From: a bacterium | Lineage (GTDB): Bacteria > Babelota > Babeliae > Babelales > Vermiphilaceae | Direction of reading: 5' to 3' | DNA: 8,810 nucleotides | NCBI GenBank assembly: GCA_021827875.1 | Contig: JAKAUA010000080.1 | Span: forward strand, 1 to 8,810 | Shown: positions 1 to 6,294 of the stretch, in pieces | Layout of the letters: each line of letters starts with the position of its first letter | Position numbering within the stretch: the first letter of the stretch is position 1 | Program-made: the position numbers and the translations under genes | The notes under the pieces: generated by a model | Told to the model about the DNA's origin: nothing | Database searches by the model: none | Seen by the model: the letters and a program-made list of their open reading frames with translations, nothing else

Positions 1-2079
1 ACATAGTTTTTTCGCACGTGTAATTGCGGTATAGAGCAGATTGCGCTGCAACAAGGTAAAGTGCTGCATAAAAATAGGAATAATGACCGCCGGATATTCT
101 GAGCCCTGACTTTTGTGTATAGAAAGCGCATAGGCGAGTACCAACTCATCCAGATCAGATGCATCATATTCAACCATTTTATCCGTATAGCGAACAGAGA
201 CGGTGCGGTCAGATACATTAATATCTTCTATATCGCCACAATCACCATTGAATACAATTTTATCGTAATTGTTTCTAATCTGCATAACACGGTCACCAAT
301 TTTAAACACTGTGCCATGATGAGTAAGCTGCTTTTCTGTTGTTGCGCCGTTCAATAGCTGCTGCAAGGTATGATTTAATGCATGCGTGCCCACTATACCC
401 CTATTCATTGGCACCAGTACAGTAGCCTGTTCTGCTGCTATACCCAATGCAGGTAATCGACGCGTGAACAATTCGCGCATATGTGCATTAATGCTTTCAG
501 GATTGTCTTCTTTAATATAGATAAAATCTTTTTTTGCCTCAGGCATCATGCTGGTGGGAAATTCACCACTATTTACTTTGTGCGCATTAATAATAATTAA
601 GCTGTCCTGCGCTTGTCTAAAAATTTTGGTCAAACGTACGCACGCTACTTTTTGACTTGCAATAAGGTCATTTAAAAAATTACCTGCACCCACAGAAGGC
701 AGCTGATCAACATCACCGATAAACAGCACATGTGCATGAAATGGCACTGCTTTAAGTAGCGAATGTGCCAAGAATATATCAATCATAGACGCTTCATCTA
801 TGATAAGAAAATCGAGCTTAAGCGCATTTTGCTCATTACGCACAAAGCCGCGCGTAACAAAATCGAATTCAAGCAGGCGATGAATCGTAGTTGCTTGTCG
901 CCCGGTGCCTTCAGTTATACGTTTAGCCGCTCGTCCTGTTGGCGCAGTAAGGCGATAACTCACGTGATGCTCATCTAAAATAGAAAGCAGCTGTTTAATT
1001 AACGTAGTTTTACCGGTACCTGGCCCGCCCGTAATGATACTGATTTTGTGTGCAAGTGAAGTGATAATGCCATGCACCTGGTCGTCATTGAGTTGCACAT
1101 ACTTAGATTCATCAACTACGCGCAATTTTTGATACACGCCTTGTGCATCGATAGAAAGATTACTTTTATTGTTAAGCAACAATTGAATGCGCTCACAGAC
1201 ACCTTTTTCTGCTGCATAATATGCACTCAGTGTTATAAAATGTTTTTCTTGATGTGATATTAATTTGATTTTGTCTTCATTGTACAGATCATGCAAAGCA
1301 TGTTTAATTTTGCCATCTTTTTGCTCATCATCAAGTTCTAGTAATTCTGCCGTTTTATCTTTGAGTTGCGGAATCTCAACATAGAGATGACCAAAATTTA
1401 CTTCTTGAGAAATCTGATATAACAATCCTGCTTTTACCCGCTTGAGTGAATCGCGCGGAATGCCTACATTCTGCGCAATCTGATCTGCAACTTTAAATCC
1501 AATTCCCCAGATTTCCTCTGCCAGGCGATAAGGGTTCTCTTTGACTACTGCAATCGATTGTTGTCCATATTTTTTATAAATTTTAATAGCATAGGCAGGC
1601 GATACACCTTTGTCTTGCAAAAAGACCATGATGCTAGAAATCTCTTTTTGATCATGCCAAGAAGCAATAATTTGTTGCACGCGTTTTTCACCAATGCCAT
1701 TTACACGACGCAATCGCTCAGGCTCTTTATCAATCACCTCAAGCACCTGTGATCCAAAAGCATCAACCAATTTTTCTGCATAAGCAGGGCCTATACCTTT
1801 GATCAAGCCGGAACCCAAATATTTTTTGAGCCCGCCAATACTGCTCGGCACGGTCACTTTGCATATTTTTGCTTCAAATTGCTTACCAAAGCGTGGATGC
1901 ATTACCCATGAGCCACTGACACTCACTTGTTCGCCCGGGTGAATCTGCGCAAGAGAACCACGAACTACAATCTGAGTAGCTGCATTCACCTGCAATACGA
2001 ATACAGAAAAACCGCTCTCCTCATTATTAAAAAGCAAACGGTCAATGGTTCCCGTCAACTCATGTAGCTGTTGTTCCAT
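1..2079 (-). CDS. recD2: RecD2-type (RecD/TraA family) ATP-dependent DNA helicase, C-terminus cut by window edge
   Basis: Reading frame of 693 codons, open to the left edge, so the 3' end lies outside the window. I translated it by hand. The N-terminus (GTIDRLLFNNEESGFSVFVL, from residue 10) matches the OB-like start of RecD2. Helix-hairpin-helix segments follow near residues 94-106 (KGIGPAYAEKLV), 124-140 (VNGIGEKRVQQII) and 186-203 (LAEEIWGIGFKVADQIA). The superfamily 1 helicase core is complete: Walker A GGPGTGKTT at 351-359, Walker B with D428-E429, GDVDQLP at 455-461, HKSQGSEYP at 655-663, and TAITRAK at 684-690. RecD2 proteins are 5'-3' DNA helicases that act outside RecBCD. Only a few tens of residues should be missing compared with the usual 720-750. 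The start lies 12 nt after the upstream gene's stop. No clear Shine-Dalgarno sequence precedes it, so translation may be coupled to the upstream gene. No frameshift seen. Confidence 0.93.
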   Translation of the reverse strand, partial: MEQQLHELTGTIDRLLFNNEESGFSVFVLQVNAATQIVVRGSLAQIHPGEQVSVSGSWVMHPRFGKQFEAKICKVTVPSSIGGLKKYLGSGLIKGIGPAYAEKLVDAFGSQVLEVIDKEPERLRRVNGIGEKRVQQIIASWHDQKEISSIMVFLQDKGVSPAYAIKIYKKYGQQSIAVVKENPYRLAEEIWGIGFKVADQIAQNVGIPRDSLKRVKAGLLYQISQEVNFGHLYVEIPQLKDKTAELLELDDEQKDGKIKHALHDLYNEDKIKLISHQEKHFITLSAYYAAEKGVCERIQLLLNNKSNLSIDAQGVYQKLRVVDESKYVQLNDDQVHGIITSLAHKISIITGGPGTGKTTLIKQLLSILDEHHVSYRLTAPTGRAAKRITEGTGRQATTIHRLLEFDFVTRGFVRNEQNALKLDFLIIDEASMIDIFLAHSLLKAVPFHAHVLFIGDVDQLPSVGAGNFLNDLIASQKVACVRLTKIFRQAQDSLIIINAHKVNSGEFPTSMMPEAKKDFIYIKEDNPESINAHMRELFTRRLPALGIAAEQATVLVPMNRGIVGTHALNHTLQQLLNGATTEKQLTHHGTVFKIGDRVMQIRNNYDKIVFNGDCGDIEDINVSDRTVSVRYTDKMVEYDASDLDELVLAYALSIHKSQGSEYPAVIIPIFMQHFTLLQRNLLYTAITRAKKLC

Positions 2080-2091
2080 ATGATTACTGTT

Positions 2092-2760
2092 TTAATTAGA
2101 ATGTCCCTTATATCCCTGCTCACGAAGTATTTCTTGGAATTGTGCTTTTGCTTTTGGACAGCTATTCATCAAATCTTCAAGAAAGTTAATGAGATCTGTA
2201 CAAAAAATATCAAAAATCTTGAAATTAGCTATATCTTTTTCAAATTGATGTTCTTCTTCTCCTTCAGGAGCACTCGCCCAACGCAACAGCAAACTGTCAT
2301 AGCGCTTTCTCTTATGACATGATTCTTCGATAAGCAAGAACATCTGCATTTTTGCACCTTGCGATTCACCCAAGAATTTCATAACCCACTGTATAAAATC
2401 TTCTTTAGCTTTTTTTAGTACCGGTCTCAACACGCGCAATCCTTCGGCGTCATGCGTATCTTGCATCATTTTTTCAATTTCTGCCAGCTCTTTAACGCTA
2501 CATTTTTTATCAGATAATTCGTACAGTCCTACAAACCCGCCTTCTTTACTCGCAATACCCTGTTGAATTTTGCGCACTTCGCGCCTGACTTGCAGCATAG
2601 AACCAATACGTTTTCCGTTTATTCCTATACCCATACCATCAATCAATCTGATTACCGGAGACTCAAGAACAATACCTTCACCTTTATTTGCAGCGCATAT
2701 GTGCAAATGAGGTACCATTAGAAATAGTGTCATGAAAATCTTTTTTTGCATTTCCTTCAT
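2092..2760 (-). CDS. Secreted, mostly helical protein of unknown function (222 aa)
   Basis: I do not recognise this family. The N-terminus is a typical Sec signal: K2, K6 and K7 followed by a hydrophobic stretch (about residues 8-22), with likely cleavage near CAA-N (about residue 24-25). The cysteine there is not in a convincing lipobox (LHIC), so a lipoprotein is unlikely. After a short glycine-rich segment (GMGIGINGKRIG, about 43-54) the mature part is rich in charged residues and looks alpha-helical. The start is set by AAGGAAG about 5 nt upstream of the first ATG; the next ATG, three codons in, would sit too close to a ribosome-binding site. It lies 15 nt downstream of the 541-aa secreted protein gene and 12 nt upstream of recD2, so all three are probably co-transcribed. 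A periplasmic or exported location is inferred from the signal only. Confidence 0.8.
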   Translation of the reverse strand: MKEMQKKIFMTLFLMVPHLHICAANKGEGIVLESPVIRLIDGMGIGINGKRIGSMLQVRREVRKIQQGIASKEGGFVGLYELSDKKCSVKELAEIEKMMQDTHDAEGLRVLRPVLKKAKEDFIQWVMKFLGESQGAKMQMFLLIEESCHKRKRYDSLLLRWASAPEGEEEHQFEKDIANFKIFDIFCTDLINFLEDLMNSCPKAKAQFQEILREQGYKGHSN

Positions 2761-2775
2761 TACAGCTTCCTTTAT

Positions 2776-4401
2776 TTAAAAATTAACATCTATATTAAGC
2801 GTTAACGTAGAATCTTTACCAATGCCAGAACGAAGAACTGTTGTATCGTAATTTAACGAAAGTGCCCATTGCGTGTCACCGGATGTGCAAATATGATGCA
2901 TAATCCCCGCAAACATCTTACTTTGATATGCCAATGGCCGCTCGGCACTGGCTATATTTAAACTATTAAAACCACAGTCTGATGTTTCAAGACTGGAGAT
3001 ATGCTCTTTTGTTCGTAGCCAGGTATCGCTCCCTACAAAGAAGCCCCATACTGGCCCTTCATACACCGTTCGAGATGTCATGCGAATGACAAAACCGGGA
3101 AAAACTATTGCCTGAATAAATGGCGGGAAAAAACGATCGGTTAATGTTTGCTGAATAAATGCAAGATTTTGTCGCGCTATCACCGGATCATCACTTTCAA
3201 AATTACGCGAAGCAAATGCCGATGCATTATTTTTTGGCACAAATGAGCGGAATTCTGTCCCCGGCAAGAGATATTCTATAGATACTCTATTATGAAAATA
3301 GATAGGCTCCGCCCATGGCCGCTTAACAAATTTAGTCAGGGTGCTTCTCGTGCGTGCCATAAAACCAAGACCTATATGGCCATAGTTACCGGTAGCAGTA
3401 TTTAATAAAATTGCTGACAAGTTATTAAGAGCTCCTGTTAAAAAGTTGCTTGCGCCCTGAAAATTTGCTATCTCAGTTGGATCATCACTGAGCAAAACGG
3501 TAAACAATTCTTCTAGATCAAGCATCGGGCGACACTTGGGCGGTTTAAAATGGGACCCTAATAATCCAAATCCAACAGAAAAAGCAATGGGAAGATCAAG
3601 CATAAAGCCGGCGCGGGCTTTAAAAGTTTCTCCCTCCACAAAAGGAATATCATACTCAAAACGTAAATCGCCAATCCCGAGCTGATCTGCAATTAAATAT
3701 TGCTCGGCGAATGCCCATGAAGCCTCAGGATCAGGTTTGCCCGTTATAGGATCAAGAATGTTATTAATTGCTTTTTGTACTGCATTACTTATAAAATGAT
3801 TTCTTTCATGCCAATAAATAGGAATGAAATAACGAAGTACTCCATTGCAGATCTTTTTTTCTCCGTCAATCATAACCCCTAACGAGCGTTCTTGTACGGT
3901 AAAGTGCTCAAATAAGGTTAACAATTCTAATGCCACTTCAGGATTAAAGGGATATACAGCACTTATCTCTTCAAGAGAGGTCTGTAATTTCTCTACAAAA
4001 CCATTCCCGGCAATAGCTAAATAAGAACTAATTTTGTCGCACTCGTTCCGAAAAGTCATCTTCGGCATCCAATTAAAGAAAAATTGATATCCTTTTTCTT
4101 TGCAACGTGAATGATACCAAGGAAAAGTAAAGAGCGGCAAATCAAGTATGTAACGCGCATTAAGCGGATATGATTTATCGTATAAATTTTCTTGTAAAAG
4201 ATTAATGATACCGAATTGCTCAAGAAGCTTAACAACAGTAACAGGATCAGCGGGAGCACGCGTCTGTTCGAAATTAGTCGAATTCAACAATGATTCAATA
4301 CGTGGGTCATCCCAAGAAAAATCTTCAAAACTTCGTACAGAAAAAATAGGGAAAAATAATGAACAAAGAATAATAAGGCAGAATTTACCGTTATATATCA
4401 T
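2776..4401 (-). CDS. Secreted protein, probable outer-membrane beta-barrel (541 aa), family not recognised
   Basis: The protein starts with a short signal peptide: K6, a hydrophobic stretch at about 8-20, and cleavage probably near SVRS (about residue 24). The N-terminal half looks globular and mixed. The C-terminal half has alternating, glycine- and aromatic-rich strands, for example around residues 258-283 (MLDLPIAFSVGFGLLGSHF), about 435-455 (VIRMTSRTVYEGPVWGFF) and the last 40 residues. The final strand, STLTLNIDVNF, ends in phenylalanine, the usual C-terminal residue of BAM-assembled outer-membrane proteins. The barrel assignment is inference; no named family is recognisable to me. The start has only a weak ribosome-binding site (AGAAGTGA), but the signal peptide begins right at this methionine. 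It is the first gene of the minus-strand group and has a good promoter about 65 nt upstream (4466-4494). Confidence 0.82.
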   Translation of the reverse strand: MIYNGKFCLIILCSLFFPIFSVRSFEDFSWDDPRIESLLNSTNFEQTRAPADPVTVVKLLEQFGIINLLQENLYDKSYPLNARYILDLPLFTFPWYHSRCKEKGYQFFFNWMPKMTFRNECDKISSYLAIAGNGFVEKLQTSLEEISAVYPFNPEVALELLTLFEHFTVQERSLGVMIDGEKKICNGVLRYFIPIYWHERNHFISNAVQKAINNILDPITGKPDPEASWAFAEQYLIADQLGIGDLRFEYDIPFVEGETFKARAGFMLDLPIAFSVGFGLLGSHFKPPKCRPMLDLEELFTVLLSDDPTEIANFQGASNFLTGALNNLSAILLNTATGNYGHIGLGFMARTRSTLTKFVKRPWAEPIYFHNRVSIEYLLPGTEFRSFVPKNNASAFASRNFESDDPVIARQNLAFIQQTLTDRFFPPFIQAIVFPGFVIRMTSRTVYEGPVWGFFVGSDTWLRTKEHISSLETSDCGFNSLNIASAERPLAYQSKMFAGIMHHICTSGDTQWALSLNYDTTVLRSGIGKDSTLTLNIDVNF

Positions 4402-4465
4402 GAAAAATCACTTCTACTACTACAATAATTTAATAATACTCTCACTACTTAATAAAGGTCCTTGT

Positions 4466-4494
4466 AGTGTAACCTATTTTATATTTTCTGCCAA
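4466..4494 (-). promoter_or_regulatory. Sigma70-like promoter for the 541-aa / 222-aa / recD2 gene group
   Basis: On the minus strand, TTGGCA (plus positions 4489-4494) and TACACT (4466-4471) are separated by exactly 17 nt. The first matches the -35 consensus at 5 of 6 bases and the second the -10 consensus at 4 of 6. The spacer is A+T-rich. A start near 4458-4460 would give a leader of about 57 nt. This is the best promoter match I found upstream of the minus-strand genes. No operator-like dyad overlaps it. Confidence 0.55.
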
Positions 4495-4528
4495 AAGAGA
4501 AAAGGGTAGCAGACATAAATTTTTTTAG

Positions 4529-4580
4529 AGCCCGCATGGTTCGATACGATTTCTACGAAATCGCTCACCACGAGCGGGCT
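4529..4580. repeat. REP-like nested palindrome (52 bp)
   Basis: The outer arms AGCCCGC (4529-4535) and GCGGGCT (4574-4580) are perfect complements. Inside them TGGT (4537-4540) can pair with ACCA (4567-4570). At the centre CGATTTC (4547-4553) and GAAATCG (4557-4563) form a perfect 7-bp stem with a 3-nt loop. On the minus strand the outer part reads GCTCGTGGTGAGC, which from memory resembles dispersed extragenic palindromes in many bacterial genomes; the central CGATTTC hairpin would be an insertion or variant. It has no good U-tract on either strand and no gene ends next to it, so it is a poor terminator candidate. Only one copy lies in this window. Confidence 0.6.
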
Positions 4581-4619
4581 TTTGCATATCTTTAATAAAA
4601 TATTACGCACAAATCATCT

Positions 4620-4814
4620 TCAGTCTTCAACATAAAAGTTTATTACCGCCGCTCGCCCCACCTCTACGTCTATCCAGGCCTTTTCGCCTTCGTTAAAATA
4701 GTGCAACTTCAGGTGCACAAACTTCGGCGGAACAGGCCGGCAGTGCCGCCATAGCCCTATGGGCGACGGCGCATTGGCCGTGTCCTCGCCTAACGGCTTC
4801 CTCAGGCTCAGCAA
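4620..4814 (-). pseudogene. Possible remnant of a small ORF in the G+C-rich island
   Basis: This is a 64-codon open frame. The ATG lies inside the attC-like element and has no ribosome-binding site. Its first 28 residues look like random translation (proline- and arginine-rich). From about residue 31 on (FVHLKLHYFNEGEKAWIDV, from residue 32) it looks protein-like, with alternating hydrophobics ending INFYVED. An internal GTG at 4718 would make a 32-residue product. This part faintly resembles the N-terminal half of small FlbD-like proteins, in which case the rest is lost after the stop at 4620. Another minus-strand frame is open from about 4896 to its stop at 4693, which weakens the coding argument because G+C-rich DNA has few stops. 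It could be a decayed cassette gene, or nothing. Confidence 0.2.
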
Positions 4815-4908
4815 TCAAGAGCCCGAAAAAACGAAGAGCGACGACGTGACAGACTACGCCGATCGCCCTGAGTGGCGGCTTATCGCCGCTGTATCGAAGG
4901 GTTAGGCG
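4787..4908. other. attC-like (integron recombination site-like) foldable inverted-repeat element
   Basis: CGCCTAAC (4787-4794) and GTTAGGCG (4901-4908) are perfect inverted repeats 106 nt apart. Their cores fit the integron attC boxes RYYYAAC and GTTRRRY exactly. Just inside, CTTC (4797-4800) pairs with GAAG (4896-4899), offset by one unpaired base, which recalls the L-box asymmetry of attC. Further in, CTCAGG (4801-4806) pairs with CCTGAG (4867-4872), and GCGGC (4875-4879) pairs with GCCGC (4885-4889) over a 5-nt loop. The 120-nt box-to-box length is within the known attC range (about 57-141). The right end coincides with the drop from G+C-rich to A+T-rich DNA. No integrase gene is visible. 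A structured RNA or a small mobile repeat is the main alternative. Confidence 0.35.
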
Positions 4909-5003
4909 GATAAAAATAGAATGACATAAAGAAGTTTAATTCTTTTTAAAGCACACTTTTTTACATTTTGTTCACATACCATAGCGTAACAAGTAGAAGA
5001 ATA

Positions 5004-5012
5004 TGAGATAAT
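5004..5012 (+). promoter_or_regulatory. Candidate extended -10 promoter for the atp operon
   Basis: TGAGATAAT (5004-5012) fits an extended -10 element: TGN followed by GATAAT, which matches TATAAT at 5 of 6. There is no good -35 at the expected distance. An alternative is TTGTAT (5015-5020) with TAAATT (5037-5042) and a 16-nt spacer. Either would leave a leader of about 120-150 nt before atpE. Neither match is strong. Confidence 0.3.
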
Positions 5013-5096
5013 TGTTGTATCATTACAAAAAGAGAGTAAATTAAATAAAAACGAAGCGTGAAAAACAGGTAAAAAGCCTACGCGAAGTTCCTCGAA

Positions 5097-5123
5097 GCCC
5101 GTTAAAATGTGTAATTTTCGGGC
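5097..5123 (+). promoter_or_regulatory. Leader hairpin upstream of atpE
   Basis: GCCCG (5097-5101) pairs with CGGGC (5119-5123). AAAAT (5104-5108) pairs with ATTTT (5114-5118), with a two-base TT bulge on the left side and a 5-nt loop. The stem ends 32 nt upstream of the atpE ribosome-binding site and has no U-tract, so it is not an intrinsic terminator. It may stabilise the mRNA or tune translation of atpE, whose product is needed in many copies per complex. The function is inferred only. Confidence 0.35.
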
Positions 5124-5167
5124 GAAGAACAACAAGACATAAATATTCATCCCCGAAAGGATTAATC

Positions 5168-5422
5168 ATGGTTGACGGTATTTTTTATGCTAAAGCTGCC
5201 GCATTTATTGGCGCTGCTATTGCAATGAGCATTGGCTCTGCCGGCCCGTCCCTCGGACAAGGATTGGTTGGAATGAAAACATGCGAAAATATCGGAAAAT
5301 ATCCGGCAAGTGCAAGCGCTATTCAACGAGCCATGATTGTCGGTATGGGTATTATTGAAAGCTCCGCGGTATATAACTTAATTATTGCCGGGATTCTTTT
5401 GTGGGTAGGTTATTCTCTCTAA
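5168..5422 (+). CDS. atpE: F-type ATP synthase subunit c (c-ring proteolipid), with Na+-type ion site
   Basis: 84 aa, the usual length. Two transmembrane helices (about residues 8-34 and 55-80) flank a short polar loop. The ion-carrying carboxylate is E64 in helix 2, within GIIESSAVYNL. With Q31 in helix 1 (GPSLGQG), S65, S66 and Y69, it reproduces position for position the Na+ site of the Ilyobacter tartaricus c-ring (Q32, E65, S66, T67, Y70), including the 33-residue Q-to-E distance. The usual RQP loop motif that contacts the central stalk is KYP here (44-46). The ring sits in the inner membrane and rotates against subunit a, which is not encoded nearby. AAAGGA (5156-5161) lies 6 nt before the ATG and sets the start. 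It is the first gene of the operon; the next starts 18 nt after its stop. Confidence 0.95.
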   Translation: MVDGIFYAKAAAFIGAAIAMSIGSAGPSLGQGLVGMKTCENIGKYPASASAIQRAMIVGMGIIESSAVYNLIIAGILLWVGYSL

Positions 5423-5440
5423 TACCTAGGCAACTGACCT

Positions 5441-5803
5441 ATGATTGCAATTAACGGTACATTAGTACTTCAACTCATTCATTTTTTTATTGCGTATTTG
5501 ATCATTCGCTTTTTAATACTCAAGCCCATTATTACGGTAATTTTCAAAGAAAAACGACTGCGCGACACTCTTATTACACGTATTCAAGAGACAAAAGAGC
5601 GCGTCACACAAGTGGAGCAAGAAAAGTTGAACGCCTTGATGCGCTATAAAAACTATTTTGCCGCACATATCCCTATAATTGGATCAAAAAAAGCGAAAAT
5701 GCGTATGCCTGAGTTGCAACCGCAAGAAATTAATGAACAACAGATCAAAGAGCAGGCAGCAAAAATAGTGTCCATCATAACGGACAAGGGAGAAAGTCTA
5801 TGA
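5441..5803 (+). CDS. atpF': F-type ATP synthase b'-like peripheral-stalk subunit, short and atypical
   Basis: 120 aa, compared with about 150-165 for usual b or b' subunits. The N-terminus INGTLVLQLIHFFIAYLIIR (from residue 4) has the N-x-T-L and membrane-helix pattern of b/b', followed by the conserved-looking LKPI (27-30). A charged helix runs from about 35 to 72 (KEKRLRDTLITRIQETKER). It is then broken by a hydrophobic, proline-containing segment, HIPIIGSKKAKMRMPELQP (75-93), where the stalk normally continues as a coiled coil. A last short helix ends at 120. Its place between atpE and atpF and its membrane anchor support the b' role, presumably as a partner of the next gene's product in a b/b' stalk. 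The ribosome-binding site is weak (CTAGG). The stop overlaps the atpF start in ATGA. A lineage-specific short form seems likelier than a broken gene, since the frame and overlap are intact. Confidence 0.72.
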   Translation: MIAINGTLVLQLIHFFIAYLIIRFLILKPIITVIFKEKRLRDTLITRIQETKERVTQVEQEKLNALMRYKNYFAAHIPIIGSKKAKMRMPELQPQEINEQQIKEQAAKIVSIITDKGESL

Positions 5804-6294
5804 TGTTTTCTGATGTTGTTGCCATTGTTTTTCGCTTTATTAATCTTTTTGTATTGATATATTTCTTTTACTATATGTTCAAAAAATATATGCGTTCCTC
5901 GTTAGAAGATGCATTAGCCGACCAAGAAGCATATGATACCGGCTTGTATGAGCAAGAGTTAATGCTGCAATCACGCTTAGAAGAGAGCAGGGAAGAGCGT
6001 TATGAACAAGAACAAGAATGTGTAATGCTCCAGCATAAAATAGAACGCTGGCAAGCAGAGCATGATGCAGAACTTGCAGCACAGCAAGTGATGAATGTAC
6101 AACTGCACAAACAGCTTATGCAACGCACGGCAAAGCAACGCGACGAACTGGCCCGGTCTATGTTACTGCAAAAAGCATTGGCACAGGCATTACCGCTCGC
6201 ACAACAACAACTACAAAAAGAGTATGCACAGGTACAACAAACCGAACATTTTATTAACCAGGCACTTTCTGCGCTGACCAAGGATGGGCGATGA
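5800..6294 (+). CDS. atpF: F-type ATP synthase subunit b (peripheral stalk)
   Basis: 164 aa, normal for subunit b. One membrane helix (about 4-26; R12 lies within it) is followed by a long, charged, glutamine-rich coiled coil to about residue 150 with almost no helix breakers. It includes runs such as EQELMLQSRLEESREERYEQ and AQQQLQKEYAQVQQTE. It anchors F1 to the membrane and holds the delta-alpha cap still against rotation. The first of two adjacent ATGs is chosen: AAGGGAG (5786-5792) is 7 nt upstream, and this ATG overlaps the b' stop. The end overlaps atpH in another ATGA, a sign of translational coupling. Sequence similarity to standard AtpF is low, so the call rests on topology, coiled coil and gene order. 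Confidence 0.85.
   Translation: MMFSDVVAIVFRFINLFVLIYFFYYMFKKYMRSSLEDALADQEAYDTGLYEQELMLQSRLEESREERYEQEQECVMLQHKIERWQAEHDAELAAQQVMNVQLHKQLMQRTAKQRDELARSMLLQKALAQALPLAQQQLQKEYAQVQQTEHFINQALSALTKDGR

Larger units (their letters stand above)
4402..5167. other. 766-nt intergenic region between divergent gene groups
   Basis: This stretch has no convincing full-length gene. It separates the minus-strand recD2 group from the plus-strand atp operon. It is a composite. About 4402-4528 is an A+T-rich promoter region for the minus strand. 4529-4580 is a REP-like palindrome. About 4640-4910 is a G+C-rich island with many hairpins. About 4911-5167 is an A+T-rich promoter and leader region for atpE. By hand count 4741-4800 is 41/60 G+C, while 4921-4980 is 15/60, so the composition changes sharply at about 4910. 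In a standard atp operon atpB (subunit a) would lie here; none is present on either strand. Confidence 0.8.

Noticed and set aside
115..1752. Several small plus-strand ORFs across 115-1752
   Set aside because: They all lie antisense to the RecD2 frame, which is continuous and carries every helicase motif.
4205..4528. 107-codon plus-strand ORF
   Set aside because: It is antisense to the start, signal peptide and promoter of the 541-aa gene, has no ribosome-binding site and shows no protein-like pattern.
4529..4580. Intrinsic terminator
   Set aside because: The stem is strong, but neither strand has a proper U-tract after it and no gene ends beside it. The minus-strand genes begin about 130 nt away.
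4620..4910. Known housekeeping RNA (RNase P RNA, tmRNA, SRP RNA)
   Set aside because: I looked on both strands for the conserved RNase P P4 sequences, the tmRNA 5' and 3' ends with an ALAA-type tag, and the SRP loop motif. None is present.
4896..5150. Minus-strand small ORF 4902-5150 as a gene
   Set aside because: It covers the A+T-rich atp promoter and leader, lacks a good ribosome-binding site and has no recognisable pattern.
4402..5167. A hidden or degraded atpB (subunit a) upstream of atpE
   Set aside because: No frame on either strand encodes the long membrane helices or the conserved arginine helix of subunit a, and the space is filled by the palindrome and the G+C-rich island.
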